Shown here in pieces: positions 46,459-55,902 of a stretch of DNA of 64,000 nucleotides. The stretch lies in NCBI GenBank assembly GCA_020635195.1, contig JACKAG010000006.1, positions 80,340 through 144,339 on the forward strand. Direction: 5' to 3'. A program made the position numbers and the translations under genes. Under the pieces are notes generated by a model that made no database searches, had not been told where the DNA came from, and saw only the letters and a list, made by a program, of their open reading frames with translations. Position 1 is the first letter of the stretch. The number at the start of each line of letters is the position of its first letter. The stretch is from Deltaproteobacteria bacterium (lineage in GTDB: Bacteria > Bdellovibrionota_B > Oligoflexia > Oligoflexales > Bog-1112).

Positions 46459-46747
46459 CCACAGTCTCCATATACCAGCTGAAATAAAAAACATAATTCA
46501 CTAAAGCCTTATGCATATAAAAAAAATGAATGCAAGCTGTCAAGATCTAAAAAAATTAACTTCGTGCAAAACTGGCATAAATTTGCTGCCAGTATAGAAC
46601 ACGAAAAATAATTGTTTTAAATTATTTTTTTCCTAAGCAGAAAAACCAGGTGTGAGAAAAGAAAAAACTGAAAAGGACCACCAGAAAAACGCTATTGATC
46701 TGAACACAGAATACCCCTGATGATCCTTTTTTTTCTGGCTCAGTGAA

Positions 46748-48316
46748 TCACTGATTTTTCAGAAGCAGCATAACAGCAATAACCTTTGCCAGATAATCCG
46801 CATCCCCTTTATAACCGGTACGAATTAAGTCCCACGGATCGCGGCTACCAACATGATTAATCGCACGTTGAACCCAACCTTCCCCTGCATTGTAAGCTAA
46901 CAAGGCAAGGCGCCAGTCCAGGAATCTGAGCTTTAATGCACTAAGCAACCTAAGAGCAGCGTCTGTTTCTTTTTCGACGTCAAGTCGTTCATCGATCGTA
47001 TCATCCACACGCAAACCATAGTTTCTTGCTGTGTCTGGAATAAATTGCCAGATTCCAGCCGCACGAACAGAATTGTTATCCTGACTAAGATTCCTGAATC
47101 CTGACTCTACAAGCGCGACAGCCAGGAGTTCTTTCGGTGCATTATATTCTTCAAATTTATCATTCAGAATTTCCCCGTATTGCTGCATTCGCTCCAGAGA
47201 TAAACGAATATATTCTCTGCCTTTATCTGATCCTGAATATAGATTCAACTGACGCAGAACAAGATCATTTACCTCAACCGGAAAGCCGGAATCATCACGG
47301 ACCTTTTCGACCATAGTCTTCGCTTCATCCAGACCGACTGTGTTTTGTTGAAATAAATCAACCGATCCATAGGCAAATGCTGACATCAATACGACAGAAA
47401 GACCTGACAAAATTGACATAACATAAACATTTCGTTCTGAATAATGAGTCATTGACTGAATCCTTTTTTTTAAAATTTCTGAGGACGTCATTCCAGGCAT
47501 ACTTGCGGTACCAACAAGCGGGCTCTTAAACGCCATCGCATTTCTGGCAGCTTCCAGTAAGCAACCAGAATATTCATGGATCGAGACTTGCCTGCGGCCT
47601 ACAAGCGCCTCGTCACACGCTAATTCCTGAATGTAGTCGATTCTCTTTATTACAATATAAATCAATGGGTTCCAGAAAAAAAATACCCTGAGACCATAGA
47701 GTATATGGACCCACAAAGTATCTGCCTGTCGATGATGTTGCAGCTCGTGGAGCAGGGATAAACGCAGATTTACGGGCTGATCCGCGATAGCAGCTGGAAG
47801 CATCACATAAGCCCGGGAACCAAAAAGCATTGCGCAGGGAACCGGAATATCATCCGAAAACAAGATGCTAAGGCGACCCAGTCTCTTCCAGAGATATCCC
47901 TTTTTTATCAGAGAATTGAGTTTAAAAAGTTCCCTGATATACATGCAAAAAAAGTATGAAAAACCAAGAAGCAGAGATAAAAACAAAAAGACTTCAGTTG
48001 TATCATTGAAACTGGTCTGCTCCTGCTGAAGCTGAAAAAATCGGACAGATCGATTCGCATCTTGTTTAAGAGATTCCTCTGCTAATTGTGATGAAAACTG
48101 CCCGGATGAGATCGACAGACGACTCTTCTTTGAAGCAGAAAAAAATAAAGAGACCGATCCAAGCGCTATCACAAAAGTAAGCCGTGAAAGTCTGTTCAGA
48201 TAGCTTTTACTGACTCTTCGTAATATGAGCGGATGCGTTGTCATCAGAATGCATACAAATGCTACTGAAAACACAGCAGTCATATAGAAATACAGGTTAA
48301 GAAACTGACTGATCAT
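46748..48316 (-). CDS. Membrane M56 peptidase fused to MltD-like lytic transglycosylase
   Basis: 522 residues. The N-terminal half is a BlaR1/MecR1-type M56 peptidase: several membrane spans, zinc motif HELQH at 190-194 and third ligand in ELACDEA near 231-237. After the last span (VYVMSILSGLSVVLMSAFAYG) the usual penicillin-binding sensor is replaced by a periplasmic lysozyme-like domain. That domain has catalytic E404 in ALVESGF, then AAGIWQFIPDTARNYGL and AYNAGEG at 474-480, the pattern of MltD. ATG 48316 has GGAAAA 4 bases upstream and overlaps blaI by 20 bp; ATG 48334 is possible. Likely it senses or acts on peptidoglycan and controls BlaI by proteolysis (inference). Confidence 0.85.
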   Translation of the reverse strand: MISQFLNLYFYMTAVFSVAFVCILMTTHPLILRRVSKSYLNRLSRLTFVIALGSVSLFFSASKKSRLSISSGQFSSQLAEESLKQDANRSVRFFQLQQEQTSFNDTTEVFLFLSLLLGFSYFFCMYIRELFKLNSLIKKGYLWKRLGRLSILFSDDIPVPCAMLFGSRAYVMLPAAIADQPVNLRLSLLHELQHHRQADTLWVHILYGLRVFFFWNPLIYIVIKRIDYIQELACDEALVGRRQVSIHEYSGCLLEAARNAMAFKSPLVGTASMPGMTSSEILKKRIQSMTHYSERNVYVMSILSGLSVVLMSAFAYGSVDLFQQNTVGLDEAKTMVEKVRDDSGFPVEVNDLVLRQLNLYSGSDKGREYIRLSLERMQQYGEILNDKFEEYNAPKELLAVALVESGFRNLSQDNNSVRAAGIWQFIPDTARNYGLRVDDTIDERLDVEKETDAALRLLSALKLRFLDWRLALLAYNAGEGWVQRAINHVGSRDPWDLIRTGYKGDADYLAKVIAVMLLLKNQ

Positions 48317-48692
48317 GATTTTCCATTCTCTCATCAATTAAGCTTTTTATTTCCATGAGGTCTTTTAAACTCAGATTGTCACTGGACAGCAAAGCCTTTG
48401 CAAGTTCAGATGGTGTTTCTGAGAAAACACTTGTCACAATATGGTCGACTGTTCGTTTCCCATAGGATGCTTTTGTAACTTTGGGAATATAAAAGTGAGT
48501 CCGGCCCTCTCTCCGGCTATAAATAACAGCCTTCTTTTCCAGTATGCGCAGTATGGTAGATACAGACGTATATGCAAGCTTGCGTTCGGGAGAAAGTTTT
48601 TCAAGAACCTGCTTTACCGAAGCTTCGCCCAGCTCCCAGAGAATATTCATCAACTCTAATTCTACAGATGTCAGAATGCGATTTTCCGCCAT
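48297..48692 (-). CDS. blaI: BlaI/MecI-family transcriptional repressor
   Basis: 131-residue winged-helix repressor that is normally inactivated by cleavage when a BlaR1-type peptidase is triggered. N-terminal LTSVELELMNILWELGEASVKQVLEKL and YTSVSTILRILEKKAVIYSRREGRTHFY form the wing helix. GGAGGT is 6 bases before ATG. It overlaps the M56 gene, so regulator and protease are made together. Two matching dyads lie in its own promoter, which indicates autorepression. No beta-lactamase gene is adjacent. Confidence 0.92.
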   Translation of the reverse strand: MAENRILTSVELELMNILWELGEASVKQVLEKLSPERKLAYTSVSTILRILEKKAVIYSRREGRTHFYIPKVTKASYGKRTVDHIVTSVFSETPSELAKALLSSDNLSLKDLMEIKSLIDERMENHDQSVS

Positions 48693-48710
48693 GTCTCAAC
48701 CTCCACACTG

Positions 48711-48740
48711 AACATAAACTAAAGATTTAGTTTATGTCAA
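48711..48740 (-). promoter_or_regulatory. Promoter of the blaI-M56 operon
   Basis: On the minus strand TTGACA (plus 48735-48740) and TATGTT (plus 48711-48716) are 18 bases apart. The inner dyad operator fills the spacer and the outer dyad touches the -35 box, the usual layout for tight repression. Confidence 0.72.
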
Positions 48741-48755
48741 CTAATACCTTAGTTG
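48713..48755. promoter_or_regulatory. Two tandem dyad operators, probable BlaI sites
   Basis: Site 1 is CATAAACTAAA-GA-TTTAGTTTATG (48713-48736), an exact 11-bp inverted repeat. Site 2 is CAACTAA-TACC-TTAGTTG (48738-48755), an exact 7-bp inverted repeat. Both contain ACTAA-N4-TTAGT and their centres are 22 bp apart, two helical turns, so two dimers could bind on one face. Known BlaI/MecI operators are similar AT-rich dyads with a TACTA-like half-site. Confidence 0.78.
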
Positions 48756-48983
48756 TAAATATAAACACGATGCACCTGGTTCTGTTATCAGCTAAACCAG
48801 TGTATCGGCAGCCTGGCAACAAGCCCCCATAAGGATTCGATCGTCACCAGATTTCAAAAGAACGCGAAGACAGCTCTATGAACTGCTGTATATCTGTTCA
48901 TATCCGGAACCTTCCTGATTGCGTGGCAGAGCAGATCAGCGGCCGGACAAAGCCCCCATAGCACCATGTACGGAGAAAAACAT

Positions 48984-49982
48984 ATGAAGCTGAAGATCCT
49001 GACCTTCAATCATCATGAAGCCTTTCTGAGCCTCCTGTCTCAGAGCGGCTTTGACTTTGATCTCGTCGAACAAAAAGGATCGCTGGACCTTCACTGGAAC
49101 CCTTCTGCTCCACCACGCCCGGCAAATATGTCTCCGGTTTATTTTGATAAAAATCTGCGGAAAAACCTAAGGGAGGGTTATTACGACGTGGTGATCTGTC
49201 ATACCATAAAAAACCTGATCTGGATGATGCCATTTCGTAACAATCGCTTTATTTTTGTGGCTCACATCCATCTTTTCCGCAAAAGCTACCGGGATAAAAT
49301 AAAAGCATGGCTGAAAAAACTCATCTATCATCTTTTTAGCTTCACCCATAACTGCCAGCTGATTGCAGTCACCCATAGCAAACTCCTCTCGTGGGATACA
49401 GCTGGTCAGGTCATCGTTAATGTTCCTGGCTGCCGTACTGCACCTGAACCATCCGGCGCTGATCAGCAGACAGAGATGAAAGAACCGCAAGTTCATCCTG
49501 TTATTTTTGTCTCGAACGATATGCAGCGCCGGGGAGATGAGGCAGGCTATCAGGTGATACGCTTTCTTGCGAAGCAGTTAGCCCTGACTGTGATCGGCCA
49601 TAATCCCGGCTTCCCTGGTGCCATTATTCCCGGAAACTACAGCCAGTTCTGCTCCGCCTTCAGACAGGGAAAAATCTACGTCTTTCCTGTCAGACCTCCT
49701 TTCGACGAATTTAACCTCGCCATGCTTGAAGCGATGAGCATGGGTATGCCTGTGGTCTGTTTTGAGCACCCTCATTCTCCGGTTATCCATGATGTAAACG
49801 GCTTGATCGCCCACTCGACAGAAGAGATGCTTCGTCACCTGAAGTTTCTGCTGAACCATCCACAGGAATGTATCAGGCTGGGAAAGGCTGCCAGACAGAC
49901 CATAGAGACACAATTTTCTCAGGCAGAATTCGTCCGGAAATGGGTTGCCGCATGTCAGGTACGTGCACAGTCCATATCATAA
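48984..49982 (+). CDS. Glycosyltransferase of the GT4-like group
   Basis: 332 residues from ATG 48984, with GGAGAA 6 bases upstream. The C-terminal Rossmann half carries FDEFNLAMLEAMSMGMPVV, which matches the E-x7-E nucleotide-sugar block of family 4 except that the first glutamate is replaced by aspartate. The N-terminal acceptor half is less conserved. It stands alone with no polysaccharide cluster; a role in LPS or exopolysaccharide sugar transfer is possible but not shown. It converges on the next gene with 4 bp between. Confidence 0.8.
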   Translation: MKLKILTFNHHEAFLSLLSQSGFDFDLVEQKGSLDLHWNPSAPPRPANMSPVYFDKNLRKNLREGYYDVVICHTIKNLIWMMPFRNNRFIFVAHIHLFRKSYRDKIKAWLKKLIYHLFSFTHNCQLIAVTHSKLLSWDTAGQVIVNVPGCRTAPEPSGADQQTEMKEPQVHPVIFVSNDMQRRGDEAGYQVIRFLAKQLALTVIGHNPGFPGAIIPGNYSQFCSAFRQGKIYVFPVRPPFDEFNLAMLEAMSMGMPVVCFEHPHSPVIHDVNGLIAHSTEEMLRHLKFLLNHPQECIRLGKAARQTIETQFSQAEFVRKWVAACQVRAQSIS

Positions 49983-49986
49983 AGGA

Positions 49987-51141
49987 TCAGCCTTCTGCCG
50001 GAAGCCCAAAAGCCATCATCATCATGGCAGGAGTCGCATCCTTTGCCGGCACCAGAGAAGGAATGGTCCGTTTTGCCTGACGCTGTCTCAGGGATGCCCG
50101 GATCAGGGCAATTCCCCGCCCATGCCTGGCACGACAGCTGACCCCCGACAACCTGGACAGAAAGTCCCTGAGCACAGGCGGATTATGAGCTCTTTCACTC
50201 AGAGCCGTAATATACTGGTTACGCAATTCCATATCACCGCACTCTTCCAGCGCACAGAAGAGATCCCAGACCATAGAGATCCGGCCCAGCTCTGCTGCTG
50301 TCCTGAGCAGGCCTCCGATGTGAAGACAAAAGACCTCCCTGATGCGGGGCGGAAGCCCGGACCCTTTAAAGACTCCGGAGCGTGCAAACTTTTTCAGAAA
50401 AAGCGGCAGAATATCAGGCGTCCGGAGCATATAGCTATTCAGAACCTCATGGATAATCCTCTGACAGGAGTCATCGGCCATAAAATAGCATGGCAGGTTC
50501 TCCATCAGAAAACTAAACGCATAAGCTGATCGCTGATCAGCCTCCAGATCCAGAGAGGAAAGCAGCAGATGCAGCGTCGGGTATCCGTGTCGGGCCATTA
50601 GCTGAGACAACAAAAGACTGTCTGCACCGGAAAGCGAAAGATGACCAAAGTACCTGATCAGACTGAGGCGGATACCATTGTGCCGGAACTTCGAAAACGA
50701 CAGCAGATATTCTGTCAACGGACGAAGACCCCGGTGAAGCTCCACATCAGCCGTCATCCCCTCCCTATTCTTCTCGCCAGCCTCCCTGATCAGAAGAATC
50801 CCGGCCTCACAACAAACCATAACTTTTATGGCAGCACGATCATCCATCTGATCCTCAGCTGCATCCTGAGCAAACTCCGGCTCAGCCTCCGTCAGATATT
50901 CCGTAATCCCATGCAGAAGATCCTCCAGCCGGACGCCCTCATCCATCCGGGCTTTTATAAAAGCAGCCATCTGTGACGCTGCATGCTCAGCAGAGCCTGC
51001 CGGAATCTCCCCCTCTGAGCTCAGAGCCTCTCCCAGGCAGCTGCTAAGATAAAGACAGAGCCTTTCCCTGAGAGCTTCGGGCAGAGCGCTATGATCATTG
51101 CACTGAGTTCTGGCAAAATAAGATATCGACTGATGTTTCAT
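49987..51141 (-). CDS. Hypothetical helical protein
   Basis: 384 residues, not recognised. No signal peptide. The sequence is leucine- and alanine-rich with regular helix-turn-helix spacing, as in ARM/HEAT-like solenoids (LRPLTEYLLSFSKFRHNG, LLLSQLMARHGYPTLHLLL). It ends in a methionine run (PAMMMMAFG). GGAGGAG is 6 bases before ATG, so expression looks real. Divergent from the permease gene at 51290. Confidence 0.65.
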   Translation of the reverse strand: MKHQSISYFARTQCNDHSALPEALRERLCLYLSSCLGEALSSEGEIPAGSAEHAASQMAAFIKARMDEGVRLEDLLHGITEYLTEAEPEFAQDAAEDQMDDRAAIKVMVCCEAGILLIREAGEKNREGMTADVELHRGLRPLTEYLLSFSKFRHNGIRLSLIRYFGHLSLSGADSLLLSQLMARHGYPTLHLLLSSLDLEADQRSAYAFSFLMENLPCYFMADDSCQRIIHEVLNSYMLRTPDILPLFLKKFARSGVFKGSGLPPRIREVFCLHIGGLLRTAAELGRISMVWDLFCALEECGDMELRNQYITALSERAHNPPVLRDFLSRLSGVSCRARHGRGIALIRASLRQRQAKRTIPSLVPAKDATPAMMMMAFGLPAEG

Positions 51142-51218
51142 CAGAAACTCCTCCGGACCTGGCTCTGTCGTTGATATGCCTTCCGGACTTATCGGCAGAA
51201 AAGCTCATTCAGTTTAGA

Positions 51219-51240
51219 ATTTATTAAAAAAATAATAAAT
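51219..51240. promoter_or_regulatory. AT-rich inverted repeat in a divergent promoter
   Basis: ATTTATTA and TAATAAAT are exact inverted copies around A6. It sits between divergent genes at 51141 and 51290, in an AT-rich tract, and could be an operator. Chance palindromes are common in such sequence. Confidence 0.4.
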
Positions 51241-51289
51241 ATGTTTAATTTTCAAATAATTAAATGAACAACAAAAACAGAGATTAGCC

Positions 51290-52192
51290 ATGAGTCGCCA
51301 GCAGCAAAGTCACCTCTTACTCCATCTGATTATTCTGCTCTGGGCCTGCACTGGCCTGATTGGACAGCAGCTACCATGGCCCTCTGAGATCATCGTCTGG
51401 TACCGCCTCGCCATCGCCCTGATCATGCTGACCATTATCTTGCACCAGAAGAAAACATTCCACGGCTTGCTGCTCCTCAATCGTCAGGAATACAGTCTGG
51501 CAATTGCCGGAGGGCTCACTCTGGCTCTGCACTGGTGGTGCTTTTTTACCTCCATCAAATGGTCTTCTGTCTCTCTCGGACTGGTCTGTCTCAGCACAAC
51601 ACCTTTTCTGACGACACTGATGCAGATGATACTTTACCGGAAGAAAGCCCCTTTCCATGAGCTGATCTGCAGTATGATGACCATAACTGGCATTCTGATT
51701 ATCTTTAATACAGACCTGCAATCAACCAGTGCCATCATAGCGGGACTGTTTTCCTCTTTTCTGAATGCATTGTTTAACATCATCAACGGACGACTCAGCA
51801 GAGTGCGGAATGCCATTCTGATTTCATGGTTGCAGCTTGCTGCCGGACTTCTGACAGCAAGCCTGACTCTTGTCATCCTGAAATCCAGCCTTTCTGATTA
51901 CATCCCGTCCGAAGGGACAGAAATTCTGTCCCTTCTTTTCCTCGGGCTCATCTGCACTGCAATGGCAACAGTCGGATGCCTGTGGATCATGAAAGAGCTC
52001 AGCCCCTATACAGTCGGTCTTAGTGCTAATCTGGAACCTGTTTATGGAATTATGCTGGCAATGATTGTCCGGGGAGAACAGGAGGTGATGTCTGAAGGCT
52101 TTTATCTGGGAGCGGCACTGATTTTCGCCAGTGTCGTTGCCAATACCTTCATGATTCAGAGAAAATTTCAGCCTCAGAAGCCCTGTGCCTGA
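51290..52192 (+). CDS. EamA-type drug/metabolite permease
   Basis: 300 residues with ten hydrophobic spans in two EamA halves. The C-terminal half has the typical LSANLEPVYGIMLAMI block near residue 243 and the N-terminal half PFLTTLMQMIL. Substrate unknown; the family exports amino acids and other metabolites. The ribosome-binding site is weak (AGAGA). The last 19 bp overlap the convergent gdhA. Confidence 0.85.
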   Translation: MSRQQQSHLLLHLIILLWACTGLIGQQLPWPSEIIVWYRLAIALIMLTIILHQKKTFHGLLLLNRQEYSLAIAGGLTLALHWWCFFTSIKWSSVSLGLVCLSTTPFLTTLMQMILYRKKAPFHELICSMMTITGILIIFNTDLQSTSAIIAGLFSSFLNALFNIINGRLSRVRNAILISWLQLAAGLLTASLTLVILKSSLSDYIPSEGTEILSLLFLGLICTAMATVGCLWIMKELSPYTVGLSANLEPVYGIMLAMIVRGEQEVMSEGFYLGAALIFASVVANTFMIQRKFQPQKPCA

Positions 52193-53523
52193 ATACTCAT
52201 GGCGAGACGGACAAAGCCAGAAAGGTTGGCCCCTTTAATATAATTGATGTCCTTCCCGCTTTTTCCATAATCCAGACACCTGTTATGCACATCACGCATA
52301 ATCAGCTTCAGTTTTTCATCAACTTCGGACCTGCTCCAGGGAAGTCCTGTCGCATTCTGGGCCATTTCAAGACCAGAAACCGCAACACCTCCGGCATTCG
52401 CAGCCTTACCCGGAACCGCAACCACGCCGAATTTCCGGAAGACCTGACCAGCCTCCCGGGTTACAGGCATATTGGCTCCTTCCAGTACCCAGCGGCAGCC
52501 ATTCTGACCCAGCTGAGCCGCTGCTTCGGCGTCAATTTCATTCTGCGTCGCACAGGGAAATGCCAGCCGGCAGGGGACATGCCAGGGAGTTTTCCCCTCA
52601 AAATACTCACAGCCGAGAGTCGGTGCAATTTCAGAAAGGCGACGCCTCTGCCGGAATTTTGCCACCATCAGATAGGACAGTTTTTCCTGATCCAGACCCT
52701 CTGCACAGTAAATCATTCCGGAGGAGTCTGACAAAGTCAGAACCCTGGCACCAAGAGCATTCAGTTTTTCTGCTGCATAAATGGCAACATTTCCGCTACC
52801 ACTGACGCAGCATGTTTTCCCTTCCAGACCCTCAGAATAATGCTTCAGAACTTCCTCTGCAAAGTATACACAACCATAGCCCGTCGCTTCAGGCCGAAGC
52901 AGGCTACCTCCGTAGATCGCGTCTTTCCCTGTCAGAACACCTGCACCATCATCTTTGATCCTTTTGTACTGACCAAAGAGATAGCCAATTTCCCTGCTCC
53001 CGACTCCGATATCTCCCGCAGGAACATCTCGTCGATTCTCAATATGGCGGATCAGTTCTGTCATAAAGCTCTGGCAGAACTTGAAAATTTCCTGATCGCT
53101 CTTTCCTCTGGGATCAAAATCAGACCCACCCTTGCCGCCTCCCAGTCCCATAGGGAGCAAACTATTTTTAAATGTCTGCTCAAATGCAAGAAATTTAATG
53201 ATGCTGAGACTCACGGTCGGGTGAAAACGTAAGCCGCCCTTATAGGGACCAAGAACATTGCAGAACTGAACCCGGTAGCCCCGGTTCACTCTGCGAATTC
53301 CCTGATCATCCAGCCATGGAACCCGGAACATTACAGCCCGGTCCGGCTCAGTCAACCTTTCAAGAAGATAGGGATCATTAAATTCCGGATGTTCTCTGAT
53401 AAACGGGAAAACATCTTCCATGACTTCCTGAACCGCCTGGCAGAATTCCTTTTCTCCGGAATTCTTTAAAGCGAGTTCCGACATAAAATGCTCAAGATTC
53501 TGAACTGTCACCAAAAACCTCAT
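52174..53523 (-). CDS. gdhA: NADP-type glutamate dehydrogenase
   Basis: Makes glutamate from 2-oxoglutarate and ammonium. The lysine-rich active site GPYKGGLRFHP and GGGKGGSDFDPRG, the proton-transfer region DVPAGDIGVG and the coenzyme block RPEATGYG all match hexameric GdhA of the E. coli type. ATG 53523 gives the usual N-terminal arm (FLVTVQNLEHF); the frame to 53565 begins further out and ATG 53484 would remove the arm. Length 449 fits. Confidence 0.95.
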   Translation of the reverse strand: MRFLVTVQNLEHFMSELALKNSGEKEFCQAVQEVMEDVFPFIREHPEFNDPYLLERLTEPDRAVMFRVPWLDDQGIRRVNRGYRVQFCNVLGPYKGGLRFHPTVSLSIIKFLAFEQTFKNSLLPMGLGGGKGGSDFDPRGKSDQEIFKFCQSFMTELIRHIENRRDVPAGDIGVGSREIGYLFGQYKRIKDDGAGVLTGKDAIYGGSLLRPEATGYGCVYFAEEVLKHYSEGLEGKTCCVSGSGNVAIYAAEKLNALGARVLTLSDSSGMIYCAEGLDQEKLSYLMVAKFRQRRRLSEIAPTLGCEYFEGKTPWHVPCRLAFPCATQNEIDAEAAAQLGQNGCRWVLEGANMPVTREAGQVFRKFGVVAVPGKAANAGGVAVSGLEMAQNATGLPWSRSEVDEKLKLIMRDVHNRCLDYGKSGKDINYIKGANLSGFVRLAMSIQAQGF

Positions 53524-53693
53524 ACTTCTGGTGTCGGGGTCTGAAGCAATATGACACCGTGTCAATAATCACATACCCGGGAAGAGCAGATGAATGCATC
53601 GGAGCGCCGGTTGACCTATAGTGATGGCAGAGGGGCGTCTGACGCAACTAAAAAACACCGCTTTTTTTAGTGATAAGCCGGGATCAGATCAAG

Positions 53694-55748
53694 TCATCCA
53701 ATCCGCATGCCTGGCCTGGCTCCTGAGTCCGGGGACAAGAGCTGAAGATCTGTTCCTCCTGAACCCGCGGCAAGAAGCATTCCCTCTGAAGTCCCGAATC
53801 TCATTTTTCTTGCTTTGAGGTTTGCAACCACGACAATCAGGCGCCCCTCAAGACTCCCGGGTTCATAGGCAGAACGAATACCGGCAAACACATTACGCTG
53901 TCCGAGGGGGCCAAGATCAAGGCTAAGTTGTAACAACTTTGAGGCACCTTCAATATAAGATGCTTTCAGAATCCTGGCGACCCTCAGATCTACCTTAAGA
54001 AAATCATCAATGGAAATTTCTGCTGCCAGTGCTTCTGTCTTTTCCTGGTTTTCGCTTTTTTCTACGGCCCCGGCAGCAGCCTTCTGAGAAGGAGCCGGAG
54101 CAGAAGACTGTTCCCGACTTTCATCCAGTATCGCAGCAACTTTCTCAGGAGCAATCCGGCTTAGCAGATGAGAAAAAGGAGCCAGCTGTTTATGCTCAGA
54201 GTTCTTTTTGTGATCATCCCATATCCATGCTTCTTCCTGAAACAACGTTTCTGCTGCTGCGGACCAGGAAGGTAAAACAGGCTTAAGATAAATGGCCATA
54301 CAGCGGAAAAGATTCAGAGCGGTGGTCAGAATCTCGCGGGTTTTTTCAGGGTCTTCTTTGAGCAACTTCCACGGAGTATGGTCATCAAAATATTTATTCG
54401 CCATATCTGCAATATCACGGATCAGCAGGATTGCTTTCGAAAACTGCCCGTTCTCATAGTAATCGGCGATCACAGAGGCTGCATCACGAGCCTTTGTCAG
54501 CAAAGGAAGACCATCCTCAGAAACCACACTCATCCTGCGATCCAGGTTTTTCTGTAATAACTGAGCCGAACGGGAGGCAATATTTGTGATTTTACCGACA
54601 AGATCGGAATTCACCCTGCTGATAAAGTCATCCCAGTTAAGATCGATATCCGTAATCGTTCCGTTCAGTTTACAAGCCATATAATAGCGTAAAAACTCAG
54701 GTGGCAGATGATTCAGATAGGCTCTCGCGGTGATAAAGGTCCCCCTTGATTTGGACATTTTTTCACCATTGACGGTCAGCATGCCGTGGACCATAATTTT
54801 TTTTGGAGTCTGAAACCCTGCGGTTTTCAGCATAACAGGCCAGAAAAGCGTATGAAAATAAATAATATCCTTCCCTATATTATGATAAATTTCCGTCTGT
54901 TCGTTATTCCAGAACTCTTCCAGCTGACGTTTGTTTTTGCGGCACCAATCCCAGGTCGAGGCAATATAGCCCACAGGAGCATCAAACCAGACATAATAAT
55001 ATTTCCCCGGCGCATCCGGTAATTCAAAGCCAAAATAAGGCTTATCTCTTGTAAGACACCAGTCCTGTAATTGTTCATCACCAAGCCAGTCACTGAGCTT
55101 TTTTGCGATCCCCTCAGGAGTATGACCGGGAACCCACTCGCTAAGAAAGGAGCGGAATGCACTCAGACGACAGAAATGATGCTCAGATTCTTTTTCCACC
55201 GGGGTAGACTGACAAAGAGAGCACTCCGGATTCTCCATTTCCAGCGGATTATAAACAGAGCTGCATACATCACAGGAGTCACCATACTGATTCGCCGCAT
55301 GACATCTGGGACAGGTGCCTTTGACAAAACGGTCTGGCAGAAACATCTGATCCTGTTCACAATAAGCCTGACGAACCGTCTGGGTGAAAATATGCCCCTG
55401 CTCTTTCATGCTCAGATAAATTTTATCGGAAAGGCTGCGGTTCAGCTCTGAATGCGTTGTAAAGTAATTGTCATAAGCGATCTGAAAATCAAGCATATCT
55501 GCGACATGACGCCGATGCATCAGCTCGATCTGTTCTTCTGGTGTTCTGCCCTGTTTCCGGGCTTCCACCATAATCGGAGCGCCATGGGTATCATCTGCAC
55601 AAACAGACAGGCACTCATGTCCCTGCATTTTCTGAAACCTGGCCCAAAAATCGGTCGTCATATGCTCCACCATGTGGCCAAGGTGAATATCCCCGTTTGC
55701 GTAGGGGAGTGCAGATGTGATCAGGAGGCGTCTCTGGTTCTGTTTCAT
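53694..55748 (-). CDS. metG: Methionyl-tRNA synthetase with C-terminal tRNA-binding domain
   Basis: Charges initiator and elongator tRNA-Met. HLGH at 22-25 is the HIGH box and KMSKS occurs in GEKMSKSRGTF. The zinc knuckle region has four cysteine pairs (CPRCHAANQYGDSCDVC and later ECSLC). The last 110 residues form the Trbp111/EMAPII-like domain (FLKVDLRVARILKASYIEG). Between them is an alanine/serine-rich linker. Length 684 is normal for this two-part form. Confidence 0.97.
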   Translation of the reverse strand: MKQNQRRLLITSALPYANGDIHLGHMVEHMTTDFWARFQKMQGHECLSVCADDTHGAPIMVEARKQGRTPEEQIELMHRRHVADMLDFQIAYDNYFTTHSELNRSLSDKIYLSMKEQGHIFTQTVRQAYCEQDQMFLPDRFVKGTCPRCHAANQYGDSCDVCSSVYNPLEMENPECSLCQSTPVEKESEHHFCRLSAFRSFLSEWVPGHTPEGIAKKLSDWLGDEQLQDWCLTRDKPYFGFELPDAPGKYYYVWFDAPVGYIASTWDWCRKNKRQLEEFWNNEQTEIYHNIGKDIIYFHTLFWPVMLKTAGFQTPKKIMVHGMLTVNGEKMSKSRGTFITARAYLNHLPPEFLRYYMACKLNGTITDIDLNWDDFISRVNSDLVGKITNIASRSAQLLQKNLDRRMSVVSEDGLPLLTKARDAASVIADYYENGQFSKAILLIRDIADMANKYFDDHTPWKLLKEDPEKTREILTTALNLFRCMAIYLKPVLPSWSAAAETLFQEEAWIWDDHKKNSEHKQLAPFSHLLSRIAPEKVAAILDESREQSSAPAPSQKAAAGAVEKSENQEKTEALAAEISIDDFLKVDLRVARILKASYIEGASKLLQLSLDLGPLGQRNVFAGIRSAYEPGSLEGRLIVVVANLKARKMRFGTSEGMLLAAGSGGTDLQLLSPDSGARPGMRIG

Positions 55749-55902
55749 GGCTGATTCCCGGTAAAAACATAAGTCAATGAAAGCTCACTGGGCAGTGAAC
55801 GGTTTTCTATATATCATGCCTGACATGGACTGAAGAAATTTCATCAGGAGCGGCGCCCGGCTGCGCATCCGGCACCAGGGGGAACAGGTGGAATATCTTA
55901 TC

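Noticed and set aside
48822..48961. Two copies of AAGCCCCCATA upstream of the glycosyltransferase gene as attachment sites
   Set aside because: Only about 11 bases match, and the 130 bases between hold no integrase or cargo.
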